A stretch of 64,000 bases of DNA from the NCBI GenBank assembly GCA_036346275.1, contig CM070725.1, forward strand, positions 43,958,104-44,022,103, written 5' to 3'. Shown here in pieces: positions 32,284 through 45,704 of the stretch. Position 1 is the stretch's first letter. Each line of letters opens with the position of its first letter. The stretch comes from Otatea glauca (lineage: Eukaryota > Streptophyta > Magnoliopsida > Poales > Poaceae). The notes beneath the pieces were generated by a model. That model saw only the letters and a program-made list of their open reading frames with translations, searched no databases and was not told the DNA's origin. The position numbers were made by a program, and so were the translations under genes.

Positions 32284-35200
32284 ATGATGCCCGTCCGTAC
32301 TCACCACCACCACCGCCAAAACAATCACCGGCTCCGCCACCTCATCCCGCGCGTCCTCCTCCTTGTCTTCGCCATCTACGCCGTCTCCTTCGCGCTCTAC
32401 CTCCTCCTCCAGTCCTACCACCCTTCCCCTAACCCCAAGCCCCAAGCCCAGGCCCAGGCCCATGAGCAAGTCCAAGCTCCGTCCTCCCAGAAGCCGTGGC
32501 CGCGCCTCCCCTCCTTCCTCACCTGGACTCCCGACCCCGCGCCGCCGCCGCACTCCTGCGAGGCCTACTTCGGGAACGGCTTCTCCCGCCGCGTGGATGT
32601 CCTCCCCGAAGGGCGCGGAGGCGGCGGGTGGTTCCGGTGCCACCACAGTGAGACGCTGGGCAGCTCTATCTGCGAGGGTGCGCGGGTGCGGCTCGACCCG
32701 GCGCTCATCGCGATGTCGCGCGGCGGCGAGCCGATCGAGCAGGTGATGGGCCGCGCGGAGGAGGAGGAGCTGCCCAAGTACAAGCCCGGCGCGCTGCTGG
32801 TGGAGGGTGTGGCGGCGGGGAGGACGGGGCCCTTGGTGGGAGCGGGGTTCCTCGACTCCTACGTGCCCACCGGCGGGATCGGGATGCACACTATGAGGGC
32901 GCTGCTCGACTCAGCGAGCGTCGTGCCGCCCGGTGAACTCCACTGCACCCAGGTACTCTTTGCCTCGCTAACTAGTAGCTAGTATCTTTGGTGATTGATG
33001 GGAAGTAAATTGTTGCAGAATTTGTTATTCTAGATGGAAATCCAATAAAATGTGAAGAGCAGAGACGGCTCTGTGTTTGAATTGTAACACAAGGAATTAA
33101 CTGAAATCTGTTGGACCCAGTTCTCATGCAGCTACCTTGCTACTATTAAGTTTGATATATTTCTTAAGTTTATAAGAAGAGTAAATTGTGAGAAATAAGC
33201 AGTAAGCTATGGTATTGTTCTTTCTAATTGCAGAAAGGCTTTTCAGCCTTCCTCCAGTTCACATAATTTTCCACCTCCGCTACTCCACTCGCACTTATAG
33301 GGTGAGTGGTGGAAGGTGGAAAATCTTTGTAAAGTGCATAAAAGAAAACAATTTATCCCATAGCTACTTCATAGTAATCGCCAGCAAATGTTCTAAAACA
33401 ATCGCTAGCAAACTCTGAAGAACCCAGGGTGTAGAAGAAACTGGAAAGCTAGGAATATGAATCATATTCGAAATAAAAGATCATAAGTGCTACAAAAGTA
33501 CAAAATCTGAATCAAAGATCTTAAGTGGTACTTATTCTGTCCATGTATGAAGTATGGACCCAATTTATATTAAAACTTAAAACAAAGACCTTGAATGGTA
33601 AGAATTGTTATTACATCTGGAATCGAAAAGATAATATCATACTTAGGGCCTGTATGTTTTAGCTTTTGATTCTGGATTCTGATCCTAAAAGCAGAATCAG
33701 AAACAAACAGCCTGATTCTAGAATCCGATTCTGACAATCCACCCCACTCATATACACTAGAATCCACAATCCACTTCATATGTGCTTTTGGATTCTAGCT
33801 TTTGGAGAATCAGCTTCTCAAAAACCACAATCCAGAATCAGTTTTTAGAGAATCCAAAGCTGAAACAAACAGGCCCTTATTGCATGGTTGCATATTGGAA
33901 GTAATAAGGTAAAAGAGATATAGATAAATAAAACACTATTGCGTGCTTGATTCAAACTGCTGAAGTGAAAGAATATGAATAACCTGTGTAAGAATTGTTG
34001 AAAAGAAATAACTTTTTGCTACAAAAGTAGAAATTCATAATTTAAGATCGTAACTGGTACATATTCCGTCCATGTATGAAATATGAACCCAATTTATATT
34101 AAAACTTAAAATAAAAACCTTGAATGGTAAGAATCGTTATTAGATCTGGAATGAAAAGGATAATCTCATACTTATGGCATGGTTGCATACATGGAAGTAG
34201 TAAGGTAGAAGAGATACAGATAAATAAAATCCTATTGTGCACTTGATGCGAATTGCAGAAGTGAAATAATATAAATAACTTGTGTAAGAATTGTTGAAAA
34301 GAAAGAACTTCAAAATAATTGCAACAAACCAACCATAGCACTGAAACAACTTTGTTGTGAGGAAGTGCAAATGGGCTAATCATATTGAATTTACAGTTTT
34401 TCATGATGCACTTGAAACCCCCATTTGACAACTGCATATAAACTCGTCTTCAGCAAGTTTGGATTGTTGCACACATTTGCATGGAAGGCAAAGTTTACTT
34501 GCTCAAGCAAAATATAAAAAGCGCAAGTGTTTTTACACACCACAGATTAGGTTGGAATAAAGGAAAACATCAAAGTAACAAAGCATAACAGGTTATATTT
34601 AGACATACATCTATGCGCATTTAACGGAAAATAATGATGTATTGGTGTCACAAAGGAATTTGAGAGGGTTTTTTTGTCTTGTATTGAAGTGGTAAAACCA
34701 ATTGAGATTAGTATAGACCTAAAGATTTGGGGGATCAAGAAACGAGCAATTCCAAATTCCAATCTTATGTGACAAAGGAATTTAAAGAAATGCGCGATAA
34801 GGTATAATGAATGGATTTCTAATCCTATATGGCAGAAAGGAAATTGGAGGAAGAAATCCGAGATGTCATAATTAAGTCACGCCTAATGAAAAAATAGATT
34901 TGTTTATGATTAATGTGTGAATTTCTACCTTTTTCTCTGGTTAAGGTGGGAGCTTCATAAGTACTAAGTGCCCACTAGTAGTATATATAAAGATAGTGAT
35001 TATGATTTTGGTTATTTGGTTCAATATGAGTTAATTGCAATGATGTTGTACAGCTCTAGGCCTGTAGCACAGTTGATGTTTCTATTATGTAACTTATGTT
35101 CATGCTTTTGGTTACCTGGTTCAATACGGTTGGTTGCATTTTCCCTATACAGATATAACTGACTTTCTTGCAGGTTTTTGTTTGAACGGATGGTTTTCAA

Positions 35201-37552
35201 ACAGGGTCAATGAGCAAGATGGGTGTCCTTGGTGATGACCTTTTGAATTTCAAAGGCTTAGCCTTGTAGGCTTGCATTGCATTAAGACTTTTTTCACAAA
35301 GGAGCTCATGAATTTCTAAGAAACAGACCGTTAACTTTGTTTCATGACTTCGTTTATTAAATGGCAGAACTTACTTTTGGACCAATGTGGCAACATTTAT
35401 ATTTCACTGTTACATTTTCATTTTTGTTCTCCTGAATTACTGTGGTTGCTTCCTAACTGTGTTATAACATTTGTTGCAGTGGGTTGAAGAGCCGACTCTT
35501 CTGGTCACTCGGTTTGAATATGCAAACCTTTTCCACACAATTACAGACTGGTACAGTGCATATGTTAGCTCCAGAGTCACAAATTTACCTAACCGTCCTA
35601 ATATTGTTTTTGTGGATGGGCATTGCAAGGTACGTGGTGCACTTTCAATTATTGCATGCTTTTGATTATTGTTGCACTGCATTATTACATGAGGTATGTC
35701 GCATGAGCAATGGTGAATTAGTCTGTTTCAACAATAATTCGGGTAGTAGCATATTGACTTCAGATTTCTATGTCTGACTTGTAGTTTGGTTAGTTCATTG
35801 ATAGTATGCACTATGCACATAATCATCTTCTGCTCACTTTTTTCTCTTTTAGTGTTGGGGACCATGTCTGCTGCTCCTGTTTGGAGTTAATTGCAATGAG
35901 AAGTTCTTCCAGATCTTTTGCTTTTCTCTCATCGTCTTTGTTCTACTTCAATGACAGTTAGCACTCTTCTGCAAAACCCTGAGAACCCTGTCCCGACACC
36001 TCATCCAAAGCTCTGCCATTTATACATGTCTATGCTTCCACGTCTGCCTAGCTTCCATTTTATGTTGCTCCTCTGTCATGTGATTTTTCTTCTTTCAGAA
36101 TCAGCGCATACAACTTAAAACGTGTTATAATATACAGTACCTAGTGTATTAAAGTAAACTTCAGGAATGCATTAGAATCATCATAAAGAAGCTGTACTAA
36201 ATAGAGTAAAATTGAAATAATCTGTGAAAATGAAACAGGAGGCAGAGTTTTGACTTCTATGAGTTATAGCTGTCAAAATCAGTCAACTGGGGTGAACCAT
36301 TTTGTGGCATGTCTCCTCATCAATCATCTCAGTACCTGTCCATCAAATAGTTAGAACAGTGCCATGCTTTTGAAAGGTGGTGTGTGTGCGTGTGCAGCTT
36401 GCAACTCCTTAGTAGAATATATGAAGACTTAGCAGGATAGTGAAGTATAATGATCATTCTGTTTCCTAGCTGTGCAGCAATGTTGTCAATAGTATTATAT
36501 ATGACTGGAAATATTACACAATGATTTCCTTCCTCCTGAAAATTTACAGAAATTTCTCGGTCAACTCACAAACATGAGCTGTGTTCTATGTGTTTGCTCA
36601 GTTTTGCCACTGGTATTGGTTTTATTTAACTGATAACTGGCATGCAATACATGGAAGTATTGTGTTACGAAAGCAGCAGCGTATTGAGATCGGTTGCTTA
36701 CTTATTTTCTGATTATCTCCGATTGCATTTTATCTCCTAATTAAGTCAAGTCACTTTTGTTCATAATGATTCATTTCTGTTTCGCCCCCTGTATATGCTT
36801 GTCTTGTAACAGATATGACCTGACATCCACAGGCACCACTGGAGCAAACATGGGAAGCGCTTTTTTCAAGTGTGACATATGCTAAAAACTTCTCTGGTCC
36901 TGTTTGTTTCCGGCATGTAATTCTTTCACCGTTGGGCTATGAGACTGCTCTATTTAAGGGGCTTAGTGAGAGCTTCAGCTGTGAAGGTGCCTCCGCTCAG
37001 TCCCTTAGAGAAAAACCGGACCACCAGAAAACTGCACGATTATCTGAATTTGGAGAGATGATTGTAGCTTCTTTTGACCTTCTAGAGGATGACATCATGT
37101 CATCTAAAAAATCAAATGGGATCAACGTTCTCTTTGTTCGGCGAGAAGACTACTTGGCCCACCCACGGCACAGTGGGAAGGTTGAATCTAGACTGAGCAA
37201 TGAACGAGAAGTATTTTATGCAATTGACAACTGGGCAAAAGGTCAGAAATGCAAAATAAATGTCGTCAATGGTCTATTTGCTCACATGAATATGAAGGAG
37301 CAACTCCGTGCTATCCAGGAAGCTTCAGTAGTAATAGGGGCTCATGGGGCTGGTCTAACACACTTGGTTTCAGCTACACCAGATACAAAAGTTCTTGAGA
37401 TCATCAGCAGCTTGTATCAGCGCCCACATTTTGCATTGATTTCACACTGGAAGGGGTTAGAGTATCATGCCATAAATCTCTCTGGATCATATGCGAGGAC
37501 CACAGATGTTATCAGTGAGTTGAGTAATATACTGAAAGGTCTAGGTTGCTGA
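32284..37552 (+). CDS. XYLT: Beta-1,2-xylosyltransferase (N-glycan core xylose, GT61), three exons
   Basis: Exons 32284-32952, 35480-35629 and 36833-37552 join in phase 0 with GT-AG introns and give a 512-residue protein, the usual size for plant XylT. Residues 1-21 are cytosolic and histidine-rich, 22-42 form a signal anchor (LLLVFAIYAVSFALYLLL), then a proline/glutamine-rich stem and the catalytic region with CEAYFGNGF, YVPTGGIGMHT (exon 1), VEEPTLLVTRFEYANLFHT (exon 2), FVRREDYLAHPRHSGK and VIGAHGAGLTHLVSATPD (exon 3). The family adds beta-1,2-xylose from UDP-xylose to the core mannose of N-glycans in the Golgi. I chose the ATG at 32284 because the open frame upstream lacks family features. 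Exon 1 is GC-rich and exon 3 AT-richer, as in grass genes. No break was found. Confidence 0.93.
33488..34312 (+). repeat. Tandem duplication of about 296 bp in intron 1 of XYLT
   Basis: Copy 1 (33488-34017) and copy 2 (34018-34312) share tgctacaaaagta, gtccatgtatgaa.tatg, caatttatattaaaactta, ccttgaatggtaagaat.gt and gtgtaagaattgttgaaaag in order. Copy 1 is longer only because a 231-bp MITE plus a 3-bp duplication entered it. Confidence 0.85.
33646..33876. mobile_element. Tourist-type (PIF/Harbinger) MITE
   Basis: Ends gggcctgtatgttttagctt and agctgaaacaaacaggccc are inverted repeats. TTA flanks both sides (33643-33645 and 33877-33879). The second copy of the surrounding duplication has the empty site catacttatggcatgg with one TTA, proving the insertion boundaries. 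The interior is rich in gattctg/cagaatc words. Confidence 0.9.
34313..35479 (+). other. Rest of XYLT intron 1
   Basis: AT-rich intron. No further bounded repeat was recognised. A T-rich stretch and ttgttgcag precede exon 2. Confidence 0.6.
35630..36832 (+). other. XYLT intron 2
   Basis: Starts gtacgtgg and ends catccacag. Nothing else was recognised in this 1.2-kb AT-rich intron. Confidence 0.7.
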
Positions 37553-37593
37553 AACAGAGAGATGTTATCGATGAGTTGAGTGATAGACTGAGG
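37504..37593 (+). repeat. Short duplication across the XYLT stop codon
   Basis: agatgttatc..tgagttgagt.atanactga at 37504-37536 recurs at 37560-37592, a 56-bp shift. The final codons are partly echoed in the 3' UTR. Confidence 0.6.
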
Positions 37594-39427
37594 TATTCAT
37601 CATGAAAGTTACCACAGCCATGCTGAATGGATATTCTGTTTAGTTCCTATATACTGGTCACACTAACAGCGCTTCAACCGGAGGGGATAAGTCTGTTCGG
37701 GTGTAACCCATGATCCGGGAACTAATACAGTGCAGAGTCAATCCCTGCCTTACCTGACAGGAAGTGATGACATGAAACCCAATCCATGCCATCCATTCCA
37801 TTCTTGACGTAATTCGACAATTTCTGTCAAATTTTGATTTCGATTTACCATTTCAGCTTGAGGATTCTTACATATGTCAATGTGAGTGTTTTGAGTGCTT
37901 CCCACTGTTCAAATGTTGAAAACTGCCTGATGAAACATGGCATGTCCTCTCTTTGTGCATGGTGCGTGATCTGCCCGAATTTGTCACGACGCCGAAGCGA
38001 TGGCGCCAAGTCCATGGGGGGTGTGCGTACCGGCCTGATCATTTTGGAGGATGAAATGGCGCTGTCAGTGCTCATAATGCCCGTGTACTTGCGTACTTTC
38101 TCCCTTTTGTCTGCTATTACTGTAGGCCATATTATTGATGTAGGGAAAGACGATATTATTGTGGCCTGTGGGTGGATTCGGTGTACACGCTTCATTCGTT
38201 CCGTCGTGTTGATCGAAACTGTAGTATTTATGGCTCACCTACTGTTCGAGCTTCATCAAGGAGGAGGAATGGTCGATGTGTTAATGTGCCGTGCGTTTGG
38301 GTTGTGGGCACCGTGGGCATGTGTCTCGCAGGAGCACATGCCGTGTTGTTGGCTCCCTCCTGTTATGGCCTTATGGGCACGAGATGGGCATGGCTGATAG
38401 CTCTCCCGGTCGAAATCATGCTGGTTTCCACATTTCTGTGGTTTGCTATTGGTTTTGCGTGACTTCGGTTTTTACAGCTTGTCTCTCGGTTGAAGCCTCA
38501 AGATGCCGAGGCCTTGCTCATGTCAGCGCTAATTAACAAGGGGTGTATTTTGTGGAAATTAATTGGCCGATGGTCTATTTTAAAATGTTGTTTTGAAAAA
38601 CTGCTTAATACCTCCCTGTTTAAATTTAATTAGAATGTTTCCGGTCAAACTTCCCTAACTTTGATAATTGATATTGCACACCCCTGAACAAAAGAACGTC
38701 TCGGTTATCGATATTTTTTTCAATATTTTGATTGAACACATGAAAATGGTATATGTATAGACTCGTCTCGAATTTTTTTCGTAAAAGTGTAATTTTATTA
38801 TGTTTTATAAATCAATTACAATAAAAATTAATGATCAAAGTTGTGTTTTAGGAATTGTGTCAACATCTGGAATGAACTAGAGGAGTCATACATAGGGTAC
38901 TATTTACATTGGCGGGGCCTGCCTTCAGATTAATCATGAAAAGTGCTTTCATTAATTGTATATACTGTCTTCATGGTTTTTGCTAATGTATTTAATTAAC
39001 ATAAAAGTTACTAGACAAAGTTACGTACTAGATTGCGCCAATGTCCAAACAATATATATATTATTGAATAAAGGGGGTAACAAAGACAAATACTACACTT
39101 GAAAGACCCTATTTAGAATGAAGGGTTTTGGTAGACTTTCAAATTCATGCATTCTACATAGATCCTAGACTGGGCGAACCATGTAATATATATTTTTATA
39201 ATCCAAAATAAAGAGAGAGTTGGGTGTGGGAAACTATGTAGGTAATAAAAGTCGTGGTTGAGCTTTGGTCAAATTATTTCGTGAGAAGCACACATGTGCG
39301 CGGGTCGGCGAGTAATGATTACTAGACTAGTAGTACTACTAAATACTATGCTTCCAATACGGTTCCAGATACTCCAGATTACATGTTGTTGGCCCACGCG
39401 ATCATATCAAACGCATGCATTAGCTGC
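37594..39427. other. Downstream of XYLT, 3' UTR and intergenic
   Basis: A 187-aa frame at 37834-38397 (+) has no domain and overlaps an equally open antisense frame; I treat it as chance. From 38560 the sequence is AT-rich without a gene. Confidence 0.4.
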
Positions 39428-39430
39428 TTA

Positions 39431-39827
39431 GGGGCTCTTCGGACTGAAGGATTTTCAATGGAATTTTGAAGGATTCTAATTCTTAGGACTTTCTCCTATA
39501 AAAGTTGCTTGCAACATAGGAATAAACTTGTCAAAATCTATTGGAATGCATTTCTATACCCTCAATTTCATAGAAACAAAAACTTGAGCTCAAGCCTCAT
39601 TTTATCTTTTCCTTTGAGAAGTCCAAGGCGCGCCCCCCCTCCCTTTCCATCAAATACAAGTAACATATACTCTTAAAATTCCTGCATTTTTTTCTATTGG
39701 CATCTAAACACCTTTTTTGAGTCATTCCTGTGGTTTTATTTCCTGTAGTATTCAATAAGCCATGGTATTTTGATCCTACGTTTTTGCTATTCCTGTATTT
39801 TTAGATTCATGTGTTCCGAAGAGGCCA
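39431..39827. mobile_element. Tourist-type MITE
   Basis: Ends ggggctcttcgga and tccgaagaggcca are inverted repeats, flanked by TTA at 39428-39430 and 39828-39830. About 397 bp, AT-rich, with no coding capacity. Confidence 0.75.
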
Positions 39828-39924
39828 TTAACATCATGGACATAAAAAAATTACCGATAGGATAGATTAGCTAAAGCCCTTTTACCTGAAAGACATGAAT
39901 AAATGGTAGTCTATCGATATACAC

Positions 39925-40320
39925 CGGCCTCTTTGATTCAAAGGAATTTTAAAGAAAAAAATGGAAGAATTTAATCGAAAGGAAAAATTCCTATGCGAGA
40001 TGTTTGATTTGTAGCTTCAAAGGAATTTTATATGATACGAATTTCCTATAAGTTTTCGAGGAATTCTAGCATAAGGTCTAACCTTGTGTTACAAATTCCT
40101 TTGAGAGTTCTAATGCACATTTTCTCTTCCTCTCTATTCTCTCTAATCAATTAACATTTAATCTCAAAATTTATGTATTTTTCCTGTGGTGCAATCAAAC
40201 GCCTTTTATTGCGAATTCCTAGGTTTTTAATATTATATAATTCAAGATCCCATGGCATTGCAATTCTATATATTTTTCTATTCATGTGTTTTTAGAATGC
40301 TACGAATCAAAAGCGCCTGC
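39925..40320. mobile_element. Probable Tourist-like MITE
   Basis: Left end cggcctctttgattcaaagg and right end acgaatcaaaagcgcctg are inverted repeats. The interior repeats aaaggaatttta-type words, common in a grass MITE family. The target duplication is not clean. Confidence 0.55.
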
Positions 40321-41553
40321 AGAGACATAGATAAATCTGATGAGCTATACATGTAGTGAGTATATACCAGTATCACAAATTGGACTAGTTAGGCTCCAAC
40401 TGATATCATCCACATGGCCATCAAGTGACAACTTTTTCTGCACAACAAAACGCCAGAAGCTCACCTCACAACAGACTTATGTGGTACACCCGACCGTGAG
40501 GAGGGACAACTAGCCCCCACCAATCTTGAAATACGGTGAGCTATGCATGCCAAGCCCCTTTATTTGGAATCACTCGCTCTCCTACCCACATGAATTCAAC
40601 AAGAATAATCACTCGCTCACACATGCAAGAGAAGTGATCTGAGGCAAATCAATGAAAGGAAAGAAGAAAGCAATGCGTGTATCGACTGAGATATTGATAT
40701 ACTCCTGGAAGAATATTGGATATCGATGCCTTCCTTTGTTGCTTTCTCGCTCTCTCTCTCTCACTCATGGACTTAAATGCCATCCAGTCTGCCTCTGGTC
40801 CTTCCGTGCAACCACAACACTATGTATGCATCACACCACCAGTCCCTTGTTCTCTGGCTACTATTTCCAATTAAATGGCCTCACTGTTTGGAGTTTATGA
40901 TTTATACCTTGAACCCACTCTGTCTGCCCGGATCCTCTATCATATGATGAAATCCTGCTCGATCTCTACCTTATCATCACGCCACCACCGCGCCCAACAA
41001 ATGTCCATGCCTTCCTAGCAGTTGTATATCATGCCAGTGATGAATTATTAATGAATGCTTTGGTGAATACGTGTTCTTCTACCTCTCCATGTCACTTGTC
41101 GGTGAGTCCGCAATCTTTGCGTAATTATATGCCTATCGTCCATCGTGTTACTCAAAACATGTGGCCAAAGCTAGGCTCAGCATCTATCTATACTATATTA
41201 TTGAAATAAATGAAAACAAGTCGTCTTATTTGTTACAAAGGGCTAAAATTTACGCGTTAATTGGAGGGAAAAAAAGAGAGAGAAATCATGCTTATTTTGG
41301 TGGAATCGAGCAAGAGCACCCTCTATCATCAACCGGACCTCCCATAGCACCATCATCCATCGGCCATTAGGGAGGGAGGGAGGTCTAGAGGTAGAAGAAG
41401 ACTAGGGTCATATGAGACCACTCATTGAAAATTCAACTCTTCAATCATGAGTGTTAGAGTTGGATAACAAATACAACTCTATTTTCAAATATAAACATAT
41501 GTATTTGTAATATCCATCTGCACAATTATGCTAGAAATTTGGCTAGCTTTTTG
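40321..41553. other. Intergenic, nothing recognised
   Basis: Short CT-rich tract at 40746-40763. No coding signature. Confidence 0.35.
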
Positions 41554-41584
<31 letters not shown>

Positions 41585-41593
41585 GAAATATAT

Positions 41594-41680
<87 letters not shown>

Positions 41681-41686
41681 TATATG
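41554..41686. repeat. (TA)n and (TATG)n microsatellite
   Basis: Long at runs from 41554, broken by aatagaaatatatta, then further ta runs to about 41652 and seven or so tatg units to 41682. It creates meaningless Ile/Tyr frames on both strands. Confidence 0.95.
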
Positions 41687-41689
41687 GCG

Positions 41690-43900
41690 CCTCCGAAAAG
41701 CCTAGGGTTTGGGCGCACCGGAGTACAGCTGATGACTGCAATGTTACAAGGACGACTCACACGTACGCAGTACGCTCGTCTCAAGCGCGGCGTAATAGGA
41801 TCTATGCTTTCTTGTGCGGTTTACATGTACAGGGATCGCACCGACTGGCTAATCAATTGGAACAGTAGGCGGTTGGTCAGGGCCACTACACAGTACTGTA
41901 CAAGTGCACAGTTCGCCTACTTAATTTGAAACGCCCTCGCGACGCCTCCATCTGTGCCGAAATGGACCGCGACACTATGGCCTAGCTGTACGCGCACAGT
42001 GTACGTCTTGAATGCTAGCTAACTACTCATGGACTAGCACGTATCCATAATTATTCCTGGGTAGCTTCCTTTTGGCGTTTCTCTTCAGGTGCCGATGAAT
42101 GAATGCATCACAATGCATATATGTGACGCTGAAAGCCAAGTTATGCTCATGTCGACCGATCGAGAGGTGTGTAAAACCAAACGCTATACTGGAGATCATT
42201 TGTATCCTACGTGACTGCATATGTGAGGCAGGCAGGCGTGCGTGTGTACGTGTGTGTTTTGAGAATTCGAGTTTTGATCATGTGCATGCAATCAAAAGCC
42301 TACATGCATGCACCTTTCGAGAGGAGGTAGTACGTGCCAGTAATAATCATCATGCTGCTTGCATGCGGCCGGCATATTGCATGCATGCATGCAGTAGTTT
42401 TCCTAAGCATGCACCAGTGCAAAGGCTTGGGTAATCACAGACACACACATGTACAGGACGAGTGCTGCTATAGTGTTTACATCAATGTGCTATGTTGCCT
42501 TGCCTACTGCATTACACTTGGAGCTTTCGTTTTGGATCTCCAAAGAATCGAGACGAATATATACACTCTGATCGTGCATGTACCCTAGATTACAAAAAGC
42601 CCGGCCGGCCTTCATTGCCCGGAAGCAGTCATGCATGATCGAGTGATGCAATCGCCATCCTTGAACAATATGCAGATGGTAGGAGCAGTGAGCAGCGTAC
42701 ATGCATGCACCAGTAATATTAATTGGTGGTAATGCTTTTCCCATCTATTTTAAAAATATATATATGTTGCGTGCATCCAGTTCAACTATAACGACATGCA
42801 TGAAAGTCCCTATGTTAATCCTAGGTAGGAAAAAATAGAAATTATTATATTAATCGGAGAGAAACGAAAATTGCTAGAAAATCCTACGTTAATAAGACAA
42901 AAGAAAAAATCTTACCCGCCCAATTATTTATACTTGTACAACATACAGCATGGATCTATTATTATTAACACACAGACGCCTTGGTATTTGATCGATGGAG
43001 TCCCATTCAAACTATTGGATACATAAACGTAGGACGGATATATGCATACATGAAAGACGACCAAAGCGGATTAGGAAGAAACTTAATTGTAAATATTCGG
43101 TCGGACTTATAATTAATTTCCAAGATAAGTTGAATTGGGTGTGTGGCAAATAAATCAATTGGAGGCTTCTTCAAAAAACCACACGTTAATCCTAGGTAGT
43201 AAAAAATTAGAAATTACTATATTGATCGGAGAAAAGAAAATTAGCTAGAAATTCTCAGAATAATTGAAATAATAATTAAGTATGGAAGTGTATAAATAGA
43301 AATTGTGGACGTATTCATCTATATATGTCTCACGTATTCAGAGCTTGTTGTGTCAGACTACCTTAGTTATGATACCGTAGCCAATACAAACATGTTAGTT
43401 AAGGAATCTTAAGAGTTGTCATGCCCAATACAAAGTAGGAGCGTTACGAGGGTAGGACGTCTGCCTGAAAAGAAAATACAAAGAACAGGATGCTGATATA
43501 GCTTCATATGTGCTGAAAAGAAAAAAGAACTGGGAGTCGAATCTGTGTCTTTCATGGCTTCGTATGTGTATATATACGCATGGAATAGAAACAAGATTAT
43601 GGTATCAAAACTAAATTACAAAGAAATCATCTATTTTAGAAATTTAACATCGTGAAACTTTTAATAATTATTTTTTAGAAATTCTATAATGTTCTATATT
43701 GGAGGTTCGTTTAGAGAAATAAAAAGTAGATCAGTTCGAAGTAATAAGAGAGTCTATTATGTTTGACCCTAATCTAATTACTCTCTCGGTCCAAATTTAT
43801 AATGCTTATTTTTTTAATGATCTTATCCATAAATATAAGGCTTGTAATGTAGATTTAATGAGGTATTTCTTTCTATACCCCTATTTATTCTCTCTCAACC
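41690..43900. other. Intergenic, with an 85-bp direct repeat
   Basis: Rich in tgcatgca words around 42280-42440 and 42630-42710. Segments 42812-42895 and 43183-43262 share gttaatcctaggtag.aaaaaat and agaaatta.tatat.gatcggaga in order, a diverged direct repeat spaced about 370 bp. No gene was seen. Confidence 0.5.
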
Positions 43901-43915
43901 ATATGTATTTATTTA

Positions 43916-44153
43916 CGGAATTGCTAGCAATCAGATGTCTGATTTTTTCGGACGCTTTGCAACATTTTTTTCCTACGCGTGAAACATTTTTTTCCCACGT
44001 GTGAAACATTTTTCCTTCGATAACAGTAAAAATATGAGCGGAGAAAAAATGTTGCACACGTTGAAAAAAAATGTTGCACACGTTGGGAAAAAATGTTGCA
44101 GCGAGCGTCCGATGAAATGAACAGGATCGGACGTCCGGACGCTAGTATTTCCC
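43916..44153. mobile_element. Mutator-type MITE, copy 2
   Basis: A 238-bp element flanked by the 9-bp duplication ATTTATTTA (43907-43915 and 44154-44162). Right end ggacgtccggacgctag faces left end gctagcaatcagatgtc. The interior has gtgaaacatttttt and aaaaaatgttgca words as in the 6696 copy, but is better preserved. Confidence 0.82.
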
Positions 44154-44162
44154 ATTTATTTA

Positions 44163-45704
44163 TTACCACCCATACAAAGTATTACTATCTCTCATCTTTC
44201 AAGACAATTAAGTGGGGGTATCTAAGTCATTTTCTCTCCTATCTTTCTCAATTTCAATATAATCTTAATACATATCCAAAGTCAAGATACGTCTTATATT
44301 TTTAAACGGAAAGTGTAGGATTTAAGAACATGTGAAGTAGTCGTCGCCCTAAAGATAGAGTGAGGGAAGAGACGGAGAGGGAGAGAGGAAGGGGGGCATG
44401 AATCTCGAACCAAGGATGTACGGTGGAGATAGCGCATGTTGCCACAATCACTTATGGGGAACCTGTACTCTGCAGAAAAACAAGCATCAAAATGTTCAGA
44501 CCATACACTTCCTTCGTTGACTAGAATTTGCAACCGGCGGGGCCTTTAATTTTGATCCTCAAACAGCATTCCATACCTCTCTCCTTTTCCCGAATAAGCT
44601 GTTGCATGCATGCACGACCACGGACGAAAAAACCCAGTGTGAAAAGCGGACATGAAGTAGTGGGCCGGCCGGGTTTGCATGGGATTAGCACAGACACAGA
44701 AGACAAACTACGAGGCAGAATAGAAGAAGGGCAAATAGATTCCCAGCAGATCAAAGAACGGAAATTAACCATCCGACGACGTGACAGAGGCAAGCGGAGG
44801 CCTTCGCCGCGCGCGATCGTGCGCCCGTGCGCGCGCGCGCAACACGAGCCTTCGGGATGGGAGGCGCGTCGCCTCCCCCGGCCGGAGCCAGACCCGACCG
44901 CGCTCCACGGATTCCGAGGCAGGTGCCGGTGGAAACCCCGGCCTGCGCCTCCCGTCCCAAGCAAATTACACCCCGCCGGATAAACAAACACGGCGTAGAG
45001 GACCTAGAGGTTGTGCGTAGATGTGGCCTGATCAATCAACCATATAACGTCTGGATGTCAAAGCTCAGACTTGCTAATTTTAATGTCGTTGCATTGGCTC
45101 CTCTTTTGCATGTATGCATTGCCCTCTAGCTCGTCCCTTCCGTTGGACCCTTTCTTGGTTGGTTCCTACTAGCTAGCTAGTAAGCCGCCCTCGAACAAAT
45201 GTCGACATGCACACGCTAGGTTTTGTCTTTCTTCTTTCTTTTTCCTGTCGCCGGGGGCAATATGGTTCATACATAACACCCCCCCACCCACAGACGCCCT
45301 TAAAACTCTAAACTACAAAATACTCTCCTTGAGAAATACTCTCCTGTAAGCTGTATTCTGATTTTGTATGAGGTTTAAGGTTACAATAAAATTAAAAAAA
45401 TATATGAGAAGATGAGAGAATACTTTATGTGTGGGGAAATGAATAAATGTATATGGTTGAGAGAGAATAAATGGACGTATGGTAGAAAAAGTCTTATTAA
45501 ATCCACGTGCAATCATTTTAATTCTAAACAAGATCATTCATACTATAAGCTTTATATTTCTCAACGGCGGCAGCGATTTAGAGTGATTTACTTTCTTTTT
45601 TTTTTTATCTTTTTGCAAACCTTCTATGTTATTCCTGTAGTATATTATAAAATACCACCATTTTAATCATGATATACACAAGTTGGGTATGAAATGATCC
45701 TTTC
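44163..45704. other. Intergenic, GC-rich island at 44770-45000
   Basis: Frames are open on both strands in the GC-rich part (for example minus 44991-44521, 156 aa), but none shows a domain. A (CG)n-like stretch (gcgcgcgcgcgc) is at 44829-44840. No gene is called. Confidence 0.35.

Noticed and set aside
37834..38397. 187-aa plus-strand frame after XYLT
   Set aside because: No family motif and an antisense frame of similar quality overlaps; probably 3' UTR or intergenic.
41526..41784. Ile/Tyr-rich frames
   Set aside because: Translations of the (TA)n/(TATG)n microsatellite.
44521..45129. Possible gene on either strand in the GC-rich island
   Set aside because: No recognisable domain, no splice pattern, and equal open frames on both strands.
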